A model generated the notes under the pieces. That model searched no databases. It was not told the DNA's origin and saw nothing but the letters and a program-made list of their open reading frames with translations. A program made the position numbers and the translations under genes. Shown in pieces: positions 11,761-22,387 of a stretch of 64,000 nt of DNA (positions are counted from its first letter, which is position 1; each line of letters begins with the position of its first letter). The stretch comes from Apoderus coryli (taxonomy: Eukaryota > Arthropoda > Insecta > Coleoptera > Attelabidae). The stretch is taken from the NCBI GenBank assembly GCA_911728435.2, contig OU452199.1, positions 13,278,860 through 13,342,859 of the forward strand, read 5' to 3'.

Positions 11761-11961
11761 TAGTCTAAATCAGTAGAACCAGACCGAGGCATGGGTCGAC
11801 AGATACTGACTAATTCGTTTCGCTCTTATTATGTATTATTATTATTATATTATTGTAGATGGGCAACGACTATGGTATTCTAACGAGCTCATAATAAGAG
11901 CGAAACGAATTCGTCAGTATCTGTCGACCCCTGCTTCGGTCTGGTTCTACTGAATTAGACT
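11761..11961. repeat. Central palindrome of the foldback
   Basis: Arms of about 72 bp (11761-11833 and 11890-11961) match at roughly nine bases in ten, containing CAGTAGAACCAGACCGA and TTCGTTTCGCTCTTATTATG. The loop includes a short ATT-trinucleotide run. Confidence 0.85.
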
Positions 11962-12672
11962 GAAGCCCTATCTAATATAAACAAAATCCCTTGTGTAGGT
12001 AAAATCAGTCACTTTGTCCGCTATGCAACAAAATTATTTTCTTTTGATTATATTTACGGACACAAAATTCATATTGTAATTAGGACAATAATTGTAGATA
12101 CTAATTGGTAGTAATAATCATGGAGGGGCGTATAAATTATACTAACGAGACTATCGAAATTTGTTTATTGATATTTTTGACAAGTGTCATATTTATTTGC
12201 TTTCTAAAGCCATCATGGCCAACAAAATGAATTTTCTAAATTAAAATTGTTGATTATTTTTAACAAATGTCATATTTATTTGCTTTCTAAGCCATCGTGG
12301 CCAACTAAAATCACATAAATTTGAAAGTCCTCTCATTATTCTAATAGAAGACTGTCAAATTGTCAATACATATTTTGGAAACTATAAATACATAAACATA
12401 AACTTGACCTTATTTTTTATGCAAAATAATATAAACTTGACTTGACACCTTTTTTAATTTGATTTTATACCATCTTTTTCAAATAAGTACCCTGTATTAA
12501 TATATAGATATTAAAAAAATATTCATAAGCATCTAAATTAAATCTATTGCTACTAGGATATCCCAACAGACTAAATTATTAAAGCCTAAAGCCATTCAAA
12601 CAAAAATACCCACTAAAAGTGGTGTACACAAAAATATTGTTCCATAAAAAAAATGGCGATGTTGGTAAGAAA

Positions 12673-12715
12673 AAGAAATGTACCTGAGGAAGACATTCTA
12701 GCCGAAACGTAGTAC
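12673..12715 (+). ncRNA. Degenerate hammerhead-like motif
   Basis: CTGAGGA, which is allowed by the core CTGANGA, is followed 13 nt later by GAAAC and GTAGTA. An ATGT/ACAT pair brackets the motif as a possible stem I. Stem II is poor (GAC opposite GCC), so catalytic activity is doubtful. It probably derives from a hammerhead-bearing retroelement end. Confidence 0.3.
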
Positions 12716-12961
12716 CTACAGACATGAAATAAAAAGAAAATTTTCCCGTTTTAAAACAGAATCTCTATCCCAAGAAAAAGAAAGAAGTAGCCAAAATAAA
12801 TATAATTTGTATAGGATCGTAGTTAAAATAAGGAAGTTAACACCCACTTCCGGTATAACCGGAATCTTAATAACTTTATACCCGTAGCGTACTACGCTAG
12901 ATTTTTAAATTGTTCCACAGTGTAGTTTCTCCATAATCGAGCGAAACCTTCCCGGTGGGAC

Positions 12962-13561
12962 ACCAGGTATATAGTAATCAACATAGAGCTGTTTTGTGAA
13001 AATAACTTTCGTGAGTAAAAGACCGCATTGATTATTTTGAACCTTGGCAGACGTGCATAGTATAATACAGGCCAATGTCATCAACAAATATTCGCGGAAC
13101 GCAGGTATTTTTACCGGCCACACACGTTAACGACTCGTTTTGACTACCTATTATTGAAATTCGTTTGATCCTACATGTATGACAAATGGTCGTTAGAAGG
13201 TTAGACATTGACCTACGGAATATACAAAATTGGCTATTTTTAGCATATTTATTGGTGTGTGGTATAGGCAAATGACTTTTTAATGAAACGTATTAATTTG
13301 TGCATATTATGTAATACTGCATTTTTTATAAGCATATTTAGCAATAAGTGTTAATATGATAATAGTAAAGCACTGCCATATAGGATGATGAGACCTATCA
13401 TTTAAAAAACCCTAGATATACGTGAACTTAAATTTACCAAAAAATCATGATAGGTTATTAAACAGGGTTGTTTGCTTGGAAGCCAATACTTTGTGTGTCG
13501 GCCTTTCTGTTTCTTTTTCTTCGCAACATCCGTCTAACAGTATACTCTTTCCAATCTTAGT
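12962..13561. other. No gene recognised
   Basis: Several overlapping short open frames exist on both strands, but none resembles a known family. The region borders the transposase remnant that starts at 13562 on the minus strand. Confidence 0.4.
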
Positions 13562-13826
13562 TTACAATGCTATAAAAAACCACAACCCCATATTCCTTTG
13601 TAAAGTCTCCGCCGTCCATAGGCGCACGATTTTAACAGGGTCTATGGCCGGAAAAATGTGATCCACCGATTTTTTCCATATGTCAGTTTTGTCTAAATCA
13701 GATAAAACGGTTCTTATATTCTCTAGGATTACAGCGCTTAAAGTCGGATTCTGATTGCATTTTCTCAACTGTTCTTATAGACTGCCCCAAACCAATTATA
13801 TCTTATTATTTATATAGTTATATATA
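13562..13826 (-). pseudogene. DDE transposase C-terminal part (beyond Gypsy insertion)
   Basis: On the minus strand just past the Gypsy 5' LTR, the frame reads LVWGSL, a stop, EQLRKCNQNP, then LENIRTVLSDLDKTDIWKKS and VDHI. This fits the 'NPIELVWG.xK ... W.xx(C/S)xxH' C-terminus of DDE_3-type (Tc1/mariner/IS630-like) transposases. The codon where the third catalytic Glu should stand (before LVWG) is TAA. It is the downstream part of the gene whose N-terminal part lies at 18891-19891; the retrotransposon separates the two. Confidence 0.6.
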
Positions 13827-14331
13827 TGTGGCGACCATTATTCTTGCGCCACACTGTATATATTGTATTTTATTCTGTAGATACTGTGGCAACCTTTTTA
13901 TTGTGCCACACTGTATATATGTATTTTTAAATTTTAAATGTTATTTCTTTGTAAAAATTTAGTATAGTAGTTGTAAATAATATTTTCTAAATTTCACTAA
14001 ATGTCGAAACATCTGGCACCAAATATTTCTACTTTCTCTTTACTGTTTTTCATTTTCGGGAACAAAAGAAATCCCTAGTCTGTACCTAGAAAAAGCAGTG
14101 GTTATTGTTAACGCCACGTACCGAGCAGATGTGGTACTTTCTTAACAGAGATGCTTTTTCTATAATTTTACCCCAGTCAGTCTTCAACATCAAAACAGTC
14201 AACATCTCTCTCCAGATTTTAACAACCTAAATCTCAAACACACTTTTTTTTCCGTTTAATAAATATTCAGTTTTGTACATACCGTTAAACAGTGTTTTAA
14301 TTATTACAACCATACTACCCAAATTACCAAA
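13827..14331 (+). repeat. 5' LTR
   Basis: Begins TGTGGCGACC and ends near ATTACCA(AA). It carries an AATAAA signal at about 14258 and two near-repeated TGTGGC...GCCACACTGTATAT blocks at the start. It matches the 3' LTR apart from small indels (extra bases near 13931 and 14024; shorter run at 14128). Confidence 0.92.
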
Positions 14332-14332
14332 G

Positions 14333-14350
14333 TGGTGACCCCGACGTGAT
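14333..14350 (+). promoter_or_regulatory. Primer-binding site (tRNA-Trp type)
   Basis: TGGTGACCCCGACGTGAT lies immediately after the 5' LTR. It has the form of an 18-nt match to the 3' end of tRNA-Trp, the primer reported for the CsRn1 clade. The tRNA itself was not compared. Confidence 0.8.
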
Positions 14351-14426
14351 CTTATTTGTGCGGTAGTTTGTGTAGTGTGTGTAATTTTAAAATATAACAA
14401 ACGCCCGTCCGACAAACATTCGCGAC

Positions 14427-14645
14427 ATGGCTCTTTCGGCTGATCAAAACGCGGTAGTGTCCGCAATGATGCAAGTACTGGTTCAAATGCAGCAGCAAAT
14501 GACCAGTTTACAAAGAAAGATCTCGGAGATCAAACAACAAGACACACAAAATTTTCGCGGTACATCACGACCTCCGTCTCGTGGTCGGTATCCAGCAAAC
14601 GGCACCTGGTACCATAAAAAATTCGGAGATGACACGCGAAAGTAT
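14427..14645 (+). pseudogene. Gag fragment A (N-terminus joined to damaged knuckle)
   Basis: Starts MALSADQNAVVSAMMQVLVQ, runs through a Gln-rich segment and an Arg/Ser-rich segment, then WYHKKFGDDTRK. A full CsRn1-type Gag is usually several times longer, so the capsid middle is missing. The knuckle has lost its first Cys (Thr-Trp-Tyr-His) and is cut off by an inverted LTR piece that supplies a stop. It is not a functional Gag. Confidence 0.7.
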
Positions 14646-14912
14646 AAAAAAAAGTGTGTTTGAGATTTAGGTTGTTAAAATCTGGAGAGAGATGTTGACT
14701 GTTTTGATGTTGAAGACTGACTGTGGTAAAATTATAGAAAAAGCATCTCTGTTAAGAAAGTACCACATCTGCTCGGTACGTGGCGTTAACAATAACCACT
14801 GCTTTTTCTAGGTACAGACTAGGGATTTCTTTTGTCCCCGAAAATGAAAAACAGTAAAGAGAAAGTAGAAATATTGGTGCCAGATGTTTCGACATTTAGT
14901 GAAATTTAGAAA
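14646..14912 (-). repeat. Inverted internal LTR fragment
   Basis: This 267-bp segment is the reverse complement of LTR positions about 13984-14252, with only a few base differences. At two indel sites it agrees once with the 3' LTR (single A in CACCAATATT) and once with the 5' LTR (GATGTGGTAC). It separates two partial copies of the gag 3' region. Confidence 0.92.
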
Positions 14913-15190
14913 GATCGTGTCCATTTTTTGTACCTTCGAACACAGTGTTATCTCCCTTTTGGTCTCCTGTCAGGATGGGATTTGTGGACTAAGTTATTGT
15001 TGCAAATGCAGCAACAAATATCCATTATAAGTGGAGAGATCTCGGAGGACAAGCAGCACCGCACACAAAATTTTCGCGGTAGATCACGATCTCGGTCTCG
15101 TGATCGGTATACAGCAAGCGGCATGTGCTGGTACCATCAAAAATTCGGAACGACGCGCGAAAATGTACAAAACCGTGCAGTTTTACGTCG
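14913..15190 (+). pseudogene. Gag fragment B with frameshifted CHCC knuckle
   Basis: Repeats the Gln-rich and Arg/Ser-rich segments of fragment A, then CWYHQKFG in one frame. The remaining knuckle residues KCTKPCSF are encoded a few bases on but in another frame. Comparison with fragment A (GGAGATGAC against GGAACGAC) points to a one-base loss near 15150. Residues required for zinc binding therefore no longer share a frame. The pol frame opens within this copy. Confidence 0.75.
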
Positions 15191-17274
15191 AACAGTGCGG
15201 GAAACTTAACGGCCCGTCGTTAATGACGGCTAACGACACCGGGCCATCAAAATCAAGCCGTCTCTTCATCAAAGACTTTAATTCAAAGCTTGATTTTTTA
15301 GTGGATACGGGTGCTGACCTAAGTGTGTTCCCACGTCAAATGCTTCACGAGAAGCGTGCAAAATCCCTGTACCAACTCTCCGCCGCAAACGGTACAACAA
15401 TCGCGACGTACGGCATAGTGACAATGACACTCAACCTCGGCTTGCGTCGTGATTTCACGTGGAGATTTGTGGTCGCAGGTGTCACACATCCTATTCTTGG
15501 CGCGGATTTTCTCGCATACTACAATCTTCTTGTAGATGTGGGAAATCGTCGACTTCGCGATGGAACCACGCAATTGCACACCCCGGGACACACAGTCAAT
15601 GGTGAGATAGCTACCGTTAAGGTATTTAGCGGGTCATCGCCGTGCTACCAGCTACTCTCCCGATTCCCTGACATTACACGTCCTGCAGGAATTACTACAG
15701 TGAAGCACAAAACAGTTCACTGTATAAAAACCACACCCGGACCACCAGTAGCCTGCAAACCGCGACGGTTAGCCCCAGACAAACTCAAAATCGCTCGCCA
15801 GGAGTTTGAAGCCATGAACCGCCTTGGCATCGTAAGACCCTCCCAAAGCTGCTGGTCATCACCGCGTCACCTTGTCCCCAAGCAAGGGGACGAATGGAGA
15901 CCGTGTGGCGATTACAGAAGCCTTAACGCACGCACCGAACCCGATCGATATCCCGTTCCGCACATCCAGGACTTTTCACACTGTCTTGCTGGAAAAACCG
16001 TCTTTTCCACGATAGATCTTATCAAGGCATTTCATCAAATTCCGATATCGCCAGACGATATATGCAAAACTGCCATAACCACTCCATTTGGACTTTTCGA
16101 GTTCGAGTTCATGACCTTTGGCCTGCGCAACGCCGCGCAAACATTCCAGAGGTTCATCGATGAAGTTCTACGTGGTTTGGACTTTTGCTACGCATATATC
16201 GACGACATTCTCGTCGCATCCCGTACGATGGACGAACATATGCGCCACCTGGAGATCCTGTTCCAACGTTTGCAGGACTACGGTGTCGTCATCAACCCAG
16301 GTAAGTGCAACTTTGCACAGCCCTCTGTCAAATTCCTGGGCTACCTGGTGAATAACGAGGGAACGCAGCCACTTCCCGAGAAAGTTGACGCCATCCGCAA
16401 CTTCCCACAACCACAGACTGTGAAACAACTCCGACAGTTTTTGGGTATGGTGAATTTTTATAGAAGATTCTTACCCAAAGCTGCCCAGACGCACGCTCCA
16501 CTGAACGAGTTATTACAGGGCAACATCAAAGGCAAAACGCCGGTACCGTGGACACCGTTAGCCGAAGCCGCATTTGCAGAGGTGCGCGATAGCCTAGTTC
16601 AAGCAACACTTTTAGCTCACCCGGTATCTAGTGCTCCACTCGCGGTCTTCAGTGACGCCTCTGACAACGCGATTGGTGCCTCTCTGCAACAACTTGTCAA
16701 CGACGCGTGGCAACCGCTGGCTTTCTTCTCACGAAAGCTTAGCTCCACCGAACAAAAATACGCCGCGTACGACCGTGAACTTCTAGCCATATATGAAGCA
16801 GTAAAATACTTCCGCCATATGGTAGAGGCACGGACGTTTGTGATATATACCGATCACAAACCGATCACCTACGCGTTCGCGAAAAAAGACAAACAATGTT
16901 CGCCACGTCAATTCCGATATCTTGACTTCTTAAGCCAGTTCTCCACTGATATTCGTCATATATCAGGAGAAGATAATGTCGTAGCCGACGCGCTCTCCCG
17001 AATCGATTCGCTTAACCCTACCATCGATTGGGAAGAATTGGCAACAGCACAGAAAAGTGATTCAGAACTTGCCACATGGACCGACCCCTGTCTAGAACTG
17101 AAGCTCATTAAGCTGCCATTCACAAACGCAGCCATCATTTGCGATGTGAAGACAGCTACAGCACGTCCCTTTGTTCCACTCTCACTTAGGCGACGTGTAT
17201 TCGACTCGCTTCACCAACTGTCACATCCAGGATGCAAGGCAAGTGTTAAACTGGTCACACAACGTTTCGTATGA
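15031..17274 (+). pseudogene. pol: Pol, protease-RT-RNase H part, ending at internal TGA
   Basis: The open frame has 747 codons. Aspartic protease motif [13 protein letters not shown] has VDTGAD at residues 91-96. RT blocks include [38 protein letters not shown] and the catalytic YIDD at 389-392; the connection is [13 protein letters not shown]. RNase H begins with [10 protein letters not shown] (Asp 542), then [12 protein letters not shown] and TDHKPI. The integrase zinc region starts ([11 protein letters not shown]) just before a TGA at 17272-17274. In relatives this position is Trp, so one G-to-A change explains the stop, and the same frame remains open beyond it. The first Met is only the start of the open frame; the true entry into pol is likely by frameshift or readthrough from gag. 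Confidence 0.88.
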
Positions 17275-18210
17275 CCCTCCATCAGGCGAGATGTCGCACA
17301 ATGGGCTCGCGAGTGTGAGCCATGCCAGCGAAACAAGGTTACACGACACGTTACCACAACACCAGGAACATTCACTCCACCAGCGGGAAGATTCGAGCAC
17401 GTTCATATCGATATCGTGATCATGCCAAGTTCTGAAGGTTTCAGATACCTTCTAACATGCGTAGACCGCTTTTCCCGTTGGCCTGAAGCCATCCCTGTCA
17501 TAAACCAGGAAGCCGCAACAATCGCCAGGGCTTTTTACGATAATTGGATTGCACGCTTCGGTACACCCTTGCGAATCACCACTGATCAAGGCAGGCAATT
17601 TGAGTCGCATTTCTTTAAGGAACTTAACGCCTTAACAGGTACGACTCACTTTCGAACAACTGCTTATCATCCCGCAGCTAATGGAATGGTTGAACGCTTT
17701 CACCGCCAACTAAAAGCTGCGATCAGGTGCCACCAAAACGACCGTTGGACCGAAGTTCTTCCCACTGTACTCCTAGGCATACGTTCCGCCTGGAAGGAAG
17801 ATCTTCAAGCGACAGCAGCAGAACTGTTGTACGGTGAATCCCTTCGCTTACCCGGTGAATTTCTCGCCGAAAGCAGCACCACAGCCACTGCAACGAGCCA
17901 ATTTGTACAAAATTTGCGCTCGCAGATTCAGCATTTGCGTCCAATCAACGACTCCCGACACGGACAACGCCCTACGTTCCTATTCAGGGACCTGTCCAAT
18001 GCGACGCACGCTTTTCTTCGGTGCGATCGTGTCAGGCGACTTCTCGAGCCACCATACGACGGCCCTTACAAAATTGAGTCTCGCTCCGATAAAACGTACA
18101 TCTTACGTATTCGGGGACGAAACGTCACAGTTTCCATTGATAGACTCAAACCAGCTTTTGTCATGCAAGAGCCTTCGACAGCCACGGTGACGCAGAACCA
18201 GCAACGGTAG
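17275..18210 (+). pseudogene. pol: Pol, integrase part after the internal stop
   Basis: Continues in the same frame as the upstream part. CEPCQRNK completes the HHCC zinc finger; catalytic residues are Asp at 17410 (HIDIV), Asp at 17584 (TDQGRQF) and Glu at 17692 (NGMVERFHR), a D,D-35-E spacing. The C-terminal domain ends with RNVTVSIDRLKPAFV. The stop at 18208-18210 is premature: a typical CsRn1-type tail (LRTRSGRRVRFPDRLQAGF) follows at 18300-18359 in another frame, so an indel lies near 18160-18200. All three catalytic residues are intact. Confidence 0.85.
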
Positions 18211-18362
18211 AGATTCAACGAAATCACACCCCAGCTCAAGTTCCAGTTCCCATTCAGCCTGCAGTTCAGCCCGAAAGACGTATAGCAGTTGCACCAGAAC
18301 TGCGTACTCGATCAGGACGACGCGTCCGCTTTCCAGACCGTCTACAGGCCGGATTTTCGTGA
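18211..18362 (+). pseudogene. Frame-shifted C-terminal tail of Pol
   Basis: In the +2 frame relative to pol, this encodes a Pro/Gln-rich linker and LRTRSGRRVRFPDRLQAGFS, followed by a stop. Such an Arg-rich tail closes Pol in related elements. Its frame shows the upstream indel. Confidence 0.65.
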
Positions 18363-18372
18363 TCCAATTACT

Positions 18373-18385
18373 GGAAGGGGGGTAC
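18373..18385 (+). promoter_or_regulatory. Polypurine tract
   Basis: GGAAGGGGGG immediately precedes the 3' LTR, in the place where plus-strand DNA synthesis is primed. Confidence 0.75.
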
Positions 18386-18889
18386 TGTGGCGACCATTAT
18401 TCTTGCGCCACACTGTATATATTGTATTTTATTCTGTAGATACTGTGGCAACCTTTTTATTGTGCCACACTGTATATATGTATTTTTAAATTTAGTTATT
18501 TCTTTGTAAAAATTTAGTATAGTAGTTGTAAATAATATTTTCTAAATTTCACTAAATGTCGAAACATCTGGCACCAATATTTCTACTTTCTCTTTACTGT
18601 TTTTCATTTTCGGGAACAAAAGAAATCCCTAGTCTGTACCTAGAAAAAGCAGTGGTTATTGTTAACGCCACGTACCGAGCAGATGGTGGTGGTACTTTCT
18701 TAACAGAGATGCTTTTTCTATAATTTTACCCCAGTCAGTCTTCAACATCAAAACAGTCAACATCTCTCTCCAGATTTTAACAACCTAAATCTCAAACACA
18801 CTTTTTTTTCCGTTTAATAAATATTCAGTTTTGTACATACCGTTAAACAGTGTTTTAATTATTACAACCATACTACCCAAATTACCAAA
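18386..18889 (+). repeat. 3' LTR
   Basis: Begins TGTGGCGACC as the 5' LTR does. It differs by a short deletion near 18492, one A fewer in the CACCAATATT run, and an expanded GATGGTGGTGGTAC. Overall identity is very high by eye. Confidence 0.92.
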
Positions 18890-18890
18890 T

Positions 18891-19891
18891 ATATATTCAT
18901 ATTTAATCCATATTTGGAGGTAAACGTAATACACTATGGCCGTGTGTTTCGCAGATATGGTATATAACGTATTCTTTTTTAAAGTTGTGTGGTGTGATCG
19001 TTTCTAATAAAACATTTTTTACTGGAATTTTTTCTGGAATATTTATATTTTTCGATGTCATAAACTTTAATATATCCGGCTTTTTTGTATTATTATTAGG
19101 TATTTTATTACACATAATGATAACTGAACTTGGGGGAATATTAGGTACTAGCTGTTCAGCAAACCATTTTTCGAACAAATTTGCGGTCATGTCTTCGTGG
19201 TAGTCCGCAGAAGATTGTCTTATGTTTTTGTCTGACAAGAGCAGTTCGTTGAGTACGAACCCATTTTCACTTTCCGCATGTAGAATTTCCCCTTGAAAAT
19301 GGAGCATTTAAAGTACAATTTTGAGTCATGTCTACCCAACCGTACTTCACAGTATCATGCGTATCAAACCACGTCTCGTCAAGATATATTGTTTGACTCG
19401 CGGTACTCTTTTATTTTACGCAAATATTCCTCGCGCATTTCCACAATACGGCGTGATTCCATTATTAATAAAGGGTTATTAATTTTCTTATATTTAAATC
19501 CACACTCTGATAAAATACCTCTTAAAGTTTCCAAAGATCGATAATTATAATTAGGGTATTCGCTCAGTTTATTCGAAATCATTTCCAAAGTAGGGACTTT
19601 ATTTTCTTTATAAAAATTATGAATTGTTCTTCGAATACATTCCTTTGAGACATCGTCAATATTTTTAAATTTTTGATTTTTCCGTTTTCTTTTAACAGAG
19701 TGATCTCTAACAACCCCTTTTCTAATAACTAGATTAATAGTAAAAACCGGAATCTTCGTTAATTCAAACATTCTTTTTATAATAAGTGTATTCGTCACTT
19801 CATTATTTTCAGACCTTAACTGATGATAAATATTTATAAGAAGACGCTGGCTGCTTAAACTCCCAACGTGTTCCGCTCGTGTCGTATACAA
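18891..19891 (-). pseudogene. DDE_3-type transposase, N-terminal and catalytic part
   Basis: Two minus-strand blocks form one decayed gene. 19891-19379 gives a basic helix-turn-helix-like N-terminus (SSQRLLINIYHQLRSENNEV; KRKRKNQKF). A frame change leads into IYLDETWFDTHD (first catalytic Asp), another into FQGEILHAESENGF, then ADYHEDMTANLFEKWFAEQL and NIPPSSVIIM. The second catalytic Asp, expected in 'VIIMDN', is Cys here. The gene runs to RLPPNMD, where the Gypsy 3' LTR begins; the C-terminus resumes at 13826. The family is Tc1/mariner-like DDE_3, common in insects. It was dead or dying independently of the retrotransposon. Confidence 0.75.
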
Positions 19892-19965
19892 TCATAACGT
19901 GATGGCGTGGCCGTGTCGGGCAGCAGCAACACGGCCAGTCCTATACACTGTCACTGTATACAGTG

Positions 19966-20390
19966 ACGGAAAAAGTTTCATCCACTTGAGGTTTTATTAA
20001 AAATTGTTATGTAATTTGATGGATGTTCTTACATTTTATTCATCTAAGAAAAACTGTTGAATAGATCATGGTTACAATATTCTGCCACCACGTTTTACGG
20101 TCGGACACAAATTTTCTTCGTAAATTCCACATTAAGTTTTCGCCATACCATATGATGTCCAGCCGATTATATTTAGATTAATCTGAGAAAATAACACTTT
20201 GCCAAAAATTGTTTGTTGCATTCATATTATATTTGTTTGCATTAACCCAATAGTTTTCGCAGTACCTGTATGTCCTTGTCTTATATACGAAGGAGAAATG
20301 TATCAAAAAAAAGGCTGAATTCGATGCCCATTTCCAATGCCTCGGAACGGATAGCCCCGGTAGAATCGTTAAATTTATATATTATAAATT
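19966..20390 (-). repeat. Tc1-like degenerate repeat, copy 1
   Basis: Closely matches 37831-38312 on the opposite strand. On the minus strand it retains a Tc1-family remnant: FLAKCYFLR in one frame where relatives have FW(A/Q)xVIFSDE, followed by a GGTGGCAGAATATTG block, a region that normally continues into the catalytic core but here ends with CCTCAAGTGGATGAAA and CAGTGACGGAAAAAGT. Both copies share the same loss of the rest of the transposase, so the deletion predates their spread. It lies just upstream of the DDE_3 transposase, the same order as at 37.8 kb. Confidence 0.75.
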
Positions 20391-20864
20391 AGGACTGGAA
20401 AGACTTTAGTTGTATTTTTATTGACGCTCTTCTCATTATCATTAATAAGCAGTATCCCTCCCAAAAAATCGCGGACACAGCTTTCCAGATAACTGGGGAA
20501 CTTTGAACTTACTAACTTAACTGACTACGTACTGATTCATGAGACAAACACTTAGGGTAGTGATATCCTGTTATAGCCTCACTTAATCGTACTTTTCTGA
20601 AAGCTATTTGTGTTGTATCTTTTAACAGCGACAATGGTAGGATTTTAAACTGGGAATGTTGATGCCTTGTACGGATTATTGCAGAATAGCTACAGCACAA
20701 AAGGTACAAATCATTTAAGTCATTCTAGATCCCTATTCATTAATACTAGATTTTAAACGAAAATTTAAATATATTTTGAATTATTATATTATATTTTTTA
20801 TTTTACGCCAGCTTTTACCTCTACAGATATAATAAGCAATATCCTCTATCAACTTAATCTGTTC

Positions 20865-21650
20865 ACCATGACATTGGTGTATTCATTAAGAACTGTCAAT
20901 TCCTCCTTTTGCCGATGACCTTAAGTTTTATAGACCAACTCAGCGCAATTATGATGCTAATCTTCTTCAGGCTGATAATAATAATGAATAATGTTTTGTG
21001 GTGGTGTAATATGAACTTTCCTTGAATATCATTAGTTTTTCTGGATCATCGCGGTTACTGACATATGAGTACCAAATTCACCGGACACCGCTGAGGTGAG
21101 TTGAGTAGGTGAATGATTTAGGTGTGATTGTGTGCGCGAATTTGAACTTTGGTAAGCATTATCAGAGCATTACTGGCAAAGCTTTTCAAGCGTTGGGTTT
21201 TGTGCTGCGCAATTCCAGGTCTTTCACCATTTCCCCGCAGCGTACTTTATATTGTTCGATTGGTCGTCCTATAGCAGAATATTGTTCTTCAGTGTGGTCA
21301 TCATAAATATTATCGGGCTCGGGTACAAATTGCGAGCATTGAACGTGTTCAACGCATTTCAATTTTAAAATCATATGCCGTATGGACCGTGATGTTAATG
21401 TTGGATAGGACAATCTTTTATGAGAGTTAATTCTGAAAACGTTGGAGTGTCGAAGAGGGGTTGCATAACTATGTTTTCTTTTTAAATTAATATACGGACA
21501 TATTCGTTCATCGGAGTAATTAGTTACTCCTGATTAATTTTAACTGTTCTTTGAGAACTAGGAATAGTGCGAATTACGCGTATAATGGGCCTTTCAGTCG
21601 AATGCAAAGAAGTTTTCATTCCATTCAGAATAATGTTGATCTTGAAATAA
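20865..21650 (+). pseudogene. Non-LTR RT 3' half
   Basis: Contains the RT catalytic region ADDLKFYRPTQ (one frame change just before), LLQADNNN, a Cys-Trp-containing WCNMNF block, then NDLGVIVCANLNFGKHYQSI, KAFQALGFVLRNSRSF, LYCSIGRPIAEYCSSVWSS and ASIERVQR, ending with RNSANYAYNGPFSRMQRSF. The order is that of Jockey/CR1-type elements from the YADD box to the C-terminus. Several frameshifts and stops are present. It is 5'-truncated at about 20865. Confidence 0.8.
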
Positions 21651-22387
21651 AAGGATTTTTAGAGAAATCTACTAAATTTAATAGGTTGACTTTTATTTCG
21701 ATAATATATTATTCTACTCCACTTCAATATGGACTACTCCTTTATGATAATGTTGATCTCTTCAATGGCAAGTTCGGATTACTTCAGAAATCAATTTGTA
21801 ATGTTTTACCATAGAACTTTTGTGTCTATATCTAGATTATAATGGTTTGGAGTAACTACTATCTAGTTGAAATTTCTTTCAGTTATTTTGATTGTGCACT
21901 ATCTACTTATTTTGTTTAAATGGTTTACCGTTGAATGAATAAAGAAATAAAAAATATTCAACGTTTTAAAGCTAAAATACAATCACTAAGAATACACAGT
22001 CCTTATAAAAATCGGATATAATAATAAATAATTTTTCAAAATGAAACAAAACACTTGTTTAGATCCACCGAGTTCACAGGCCTCAGATAATCCTCAGACT
22101 GTGTGTCATTTAATATACGGGTAAGATGTACAAAATTGTGCAACGAACATGAAATGACATATATTTCCTACGAGTATAATCGCTTGCAGCATGAGCATTT
22201 GCGAGTAAGAAATGGTCAATGGTCATTTAATGTGAGTTTCACACTATACTTTTTCTACGACTGTTAATGATTTTGAATAAATTAAATATCATAATTTTTC
22301 GGAAAATATTTCTTTTTCAAGACTTGCTTATAGTCCTGTTGGCGTAGCCTAAATACGATGAGTTAAAAGTACTAAATTGACTAGGTG

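Larger units (their letters stand above)
9834..12961. mobile_element. 3.1-kb foldback element with ~1-kb arms
   Basis: The ends are inverted copies (GTCCCACCGG at 9834; reverse complement ending at 12961). Inverted similarity runs inward through 9834-10340/12400-12961, 11575-11760/11965-12345 and 11761-11833/11890-11961, leaving a loop of about 56 bp at 11834-11889. The right arm is about 1,070 bp. The left is longer because it carries a MITE (10520-11501). The arms are diverged, with indels and a local duplication (12186/12267) in the right arm. No transposase is visible. It resembles a foldback (FB-like) element; the superfamily is unknown. Confidence 0.7.
13827..18889 (+). mobile_element. 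Ty3/Gypsy LTR retrotransposon, CsRn1-like
   Basis: The 5-kb element has two LTRs of about 505 bp, a primer-binding site, rearranged gag, a nearly open pol and a purine tract. The clade call rests on the CHCC-type Gag knuckle (CWYHQKFG ... ), a primer site of the tRNA-Trp type used by CsRn1/Kabuki relatives, and the protease-RT-RNase H-integrase order. It is inserted within a minus-strand DDE transposase gene; flanking TATATA on both sides is consistent with a 4-6-bp duplication. LTRs differ by only a few indels, so insertion is fairly recent, yet gag is rearranged and pol holds one internal stop and a late frameshift. It is defective in cis. Confidence 0.9.
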
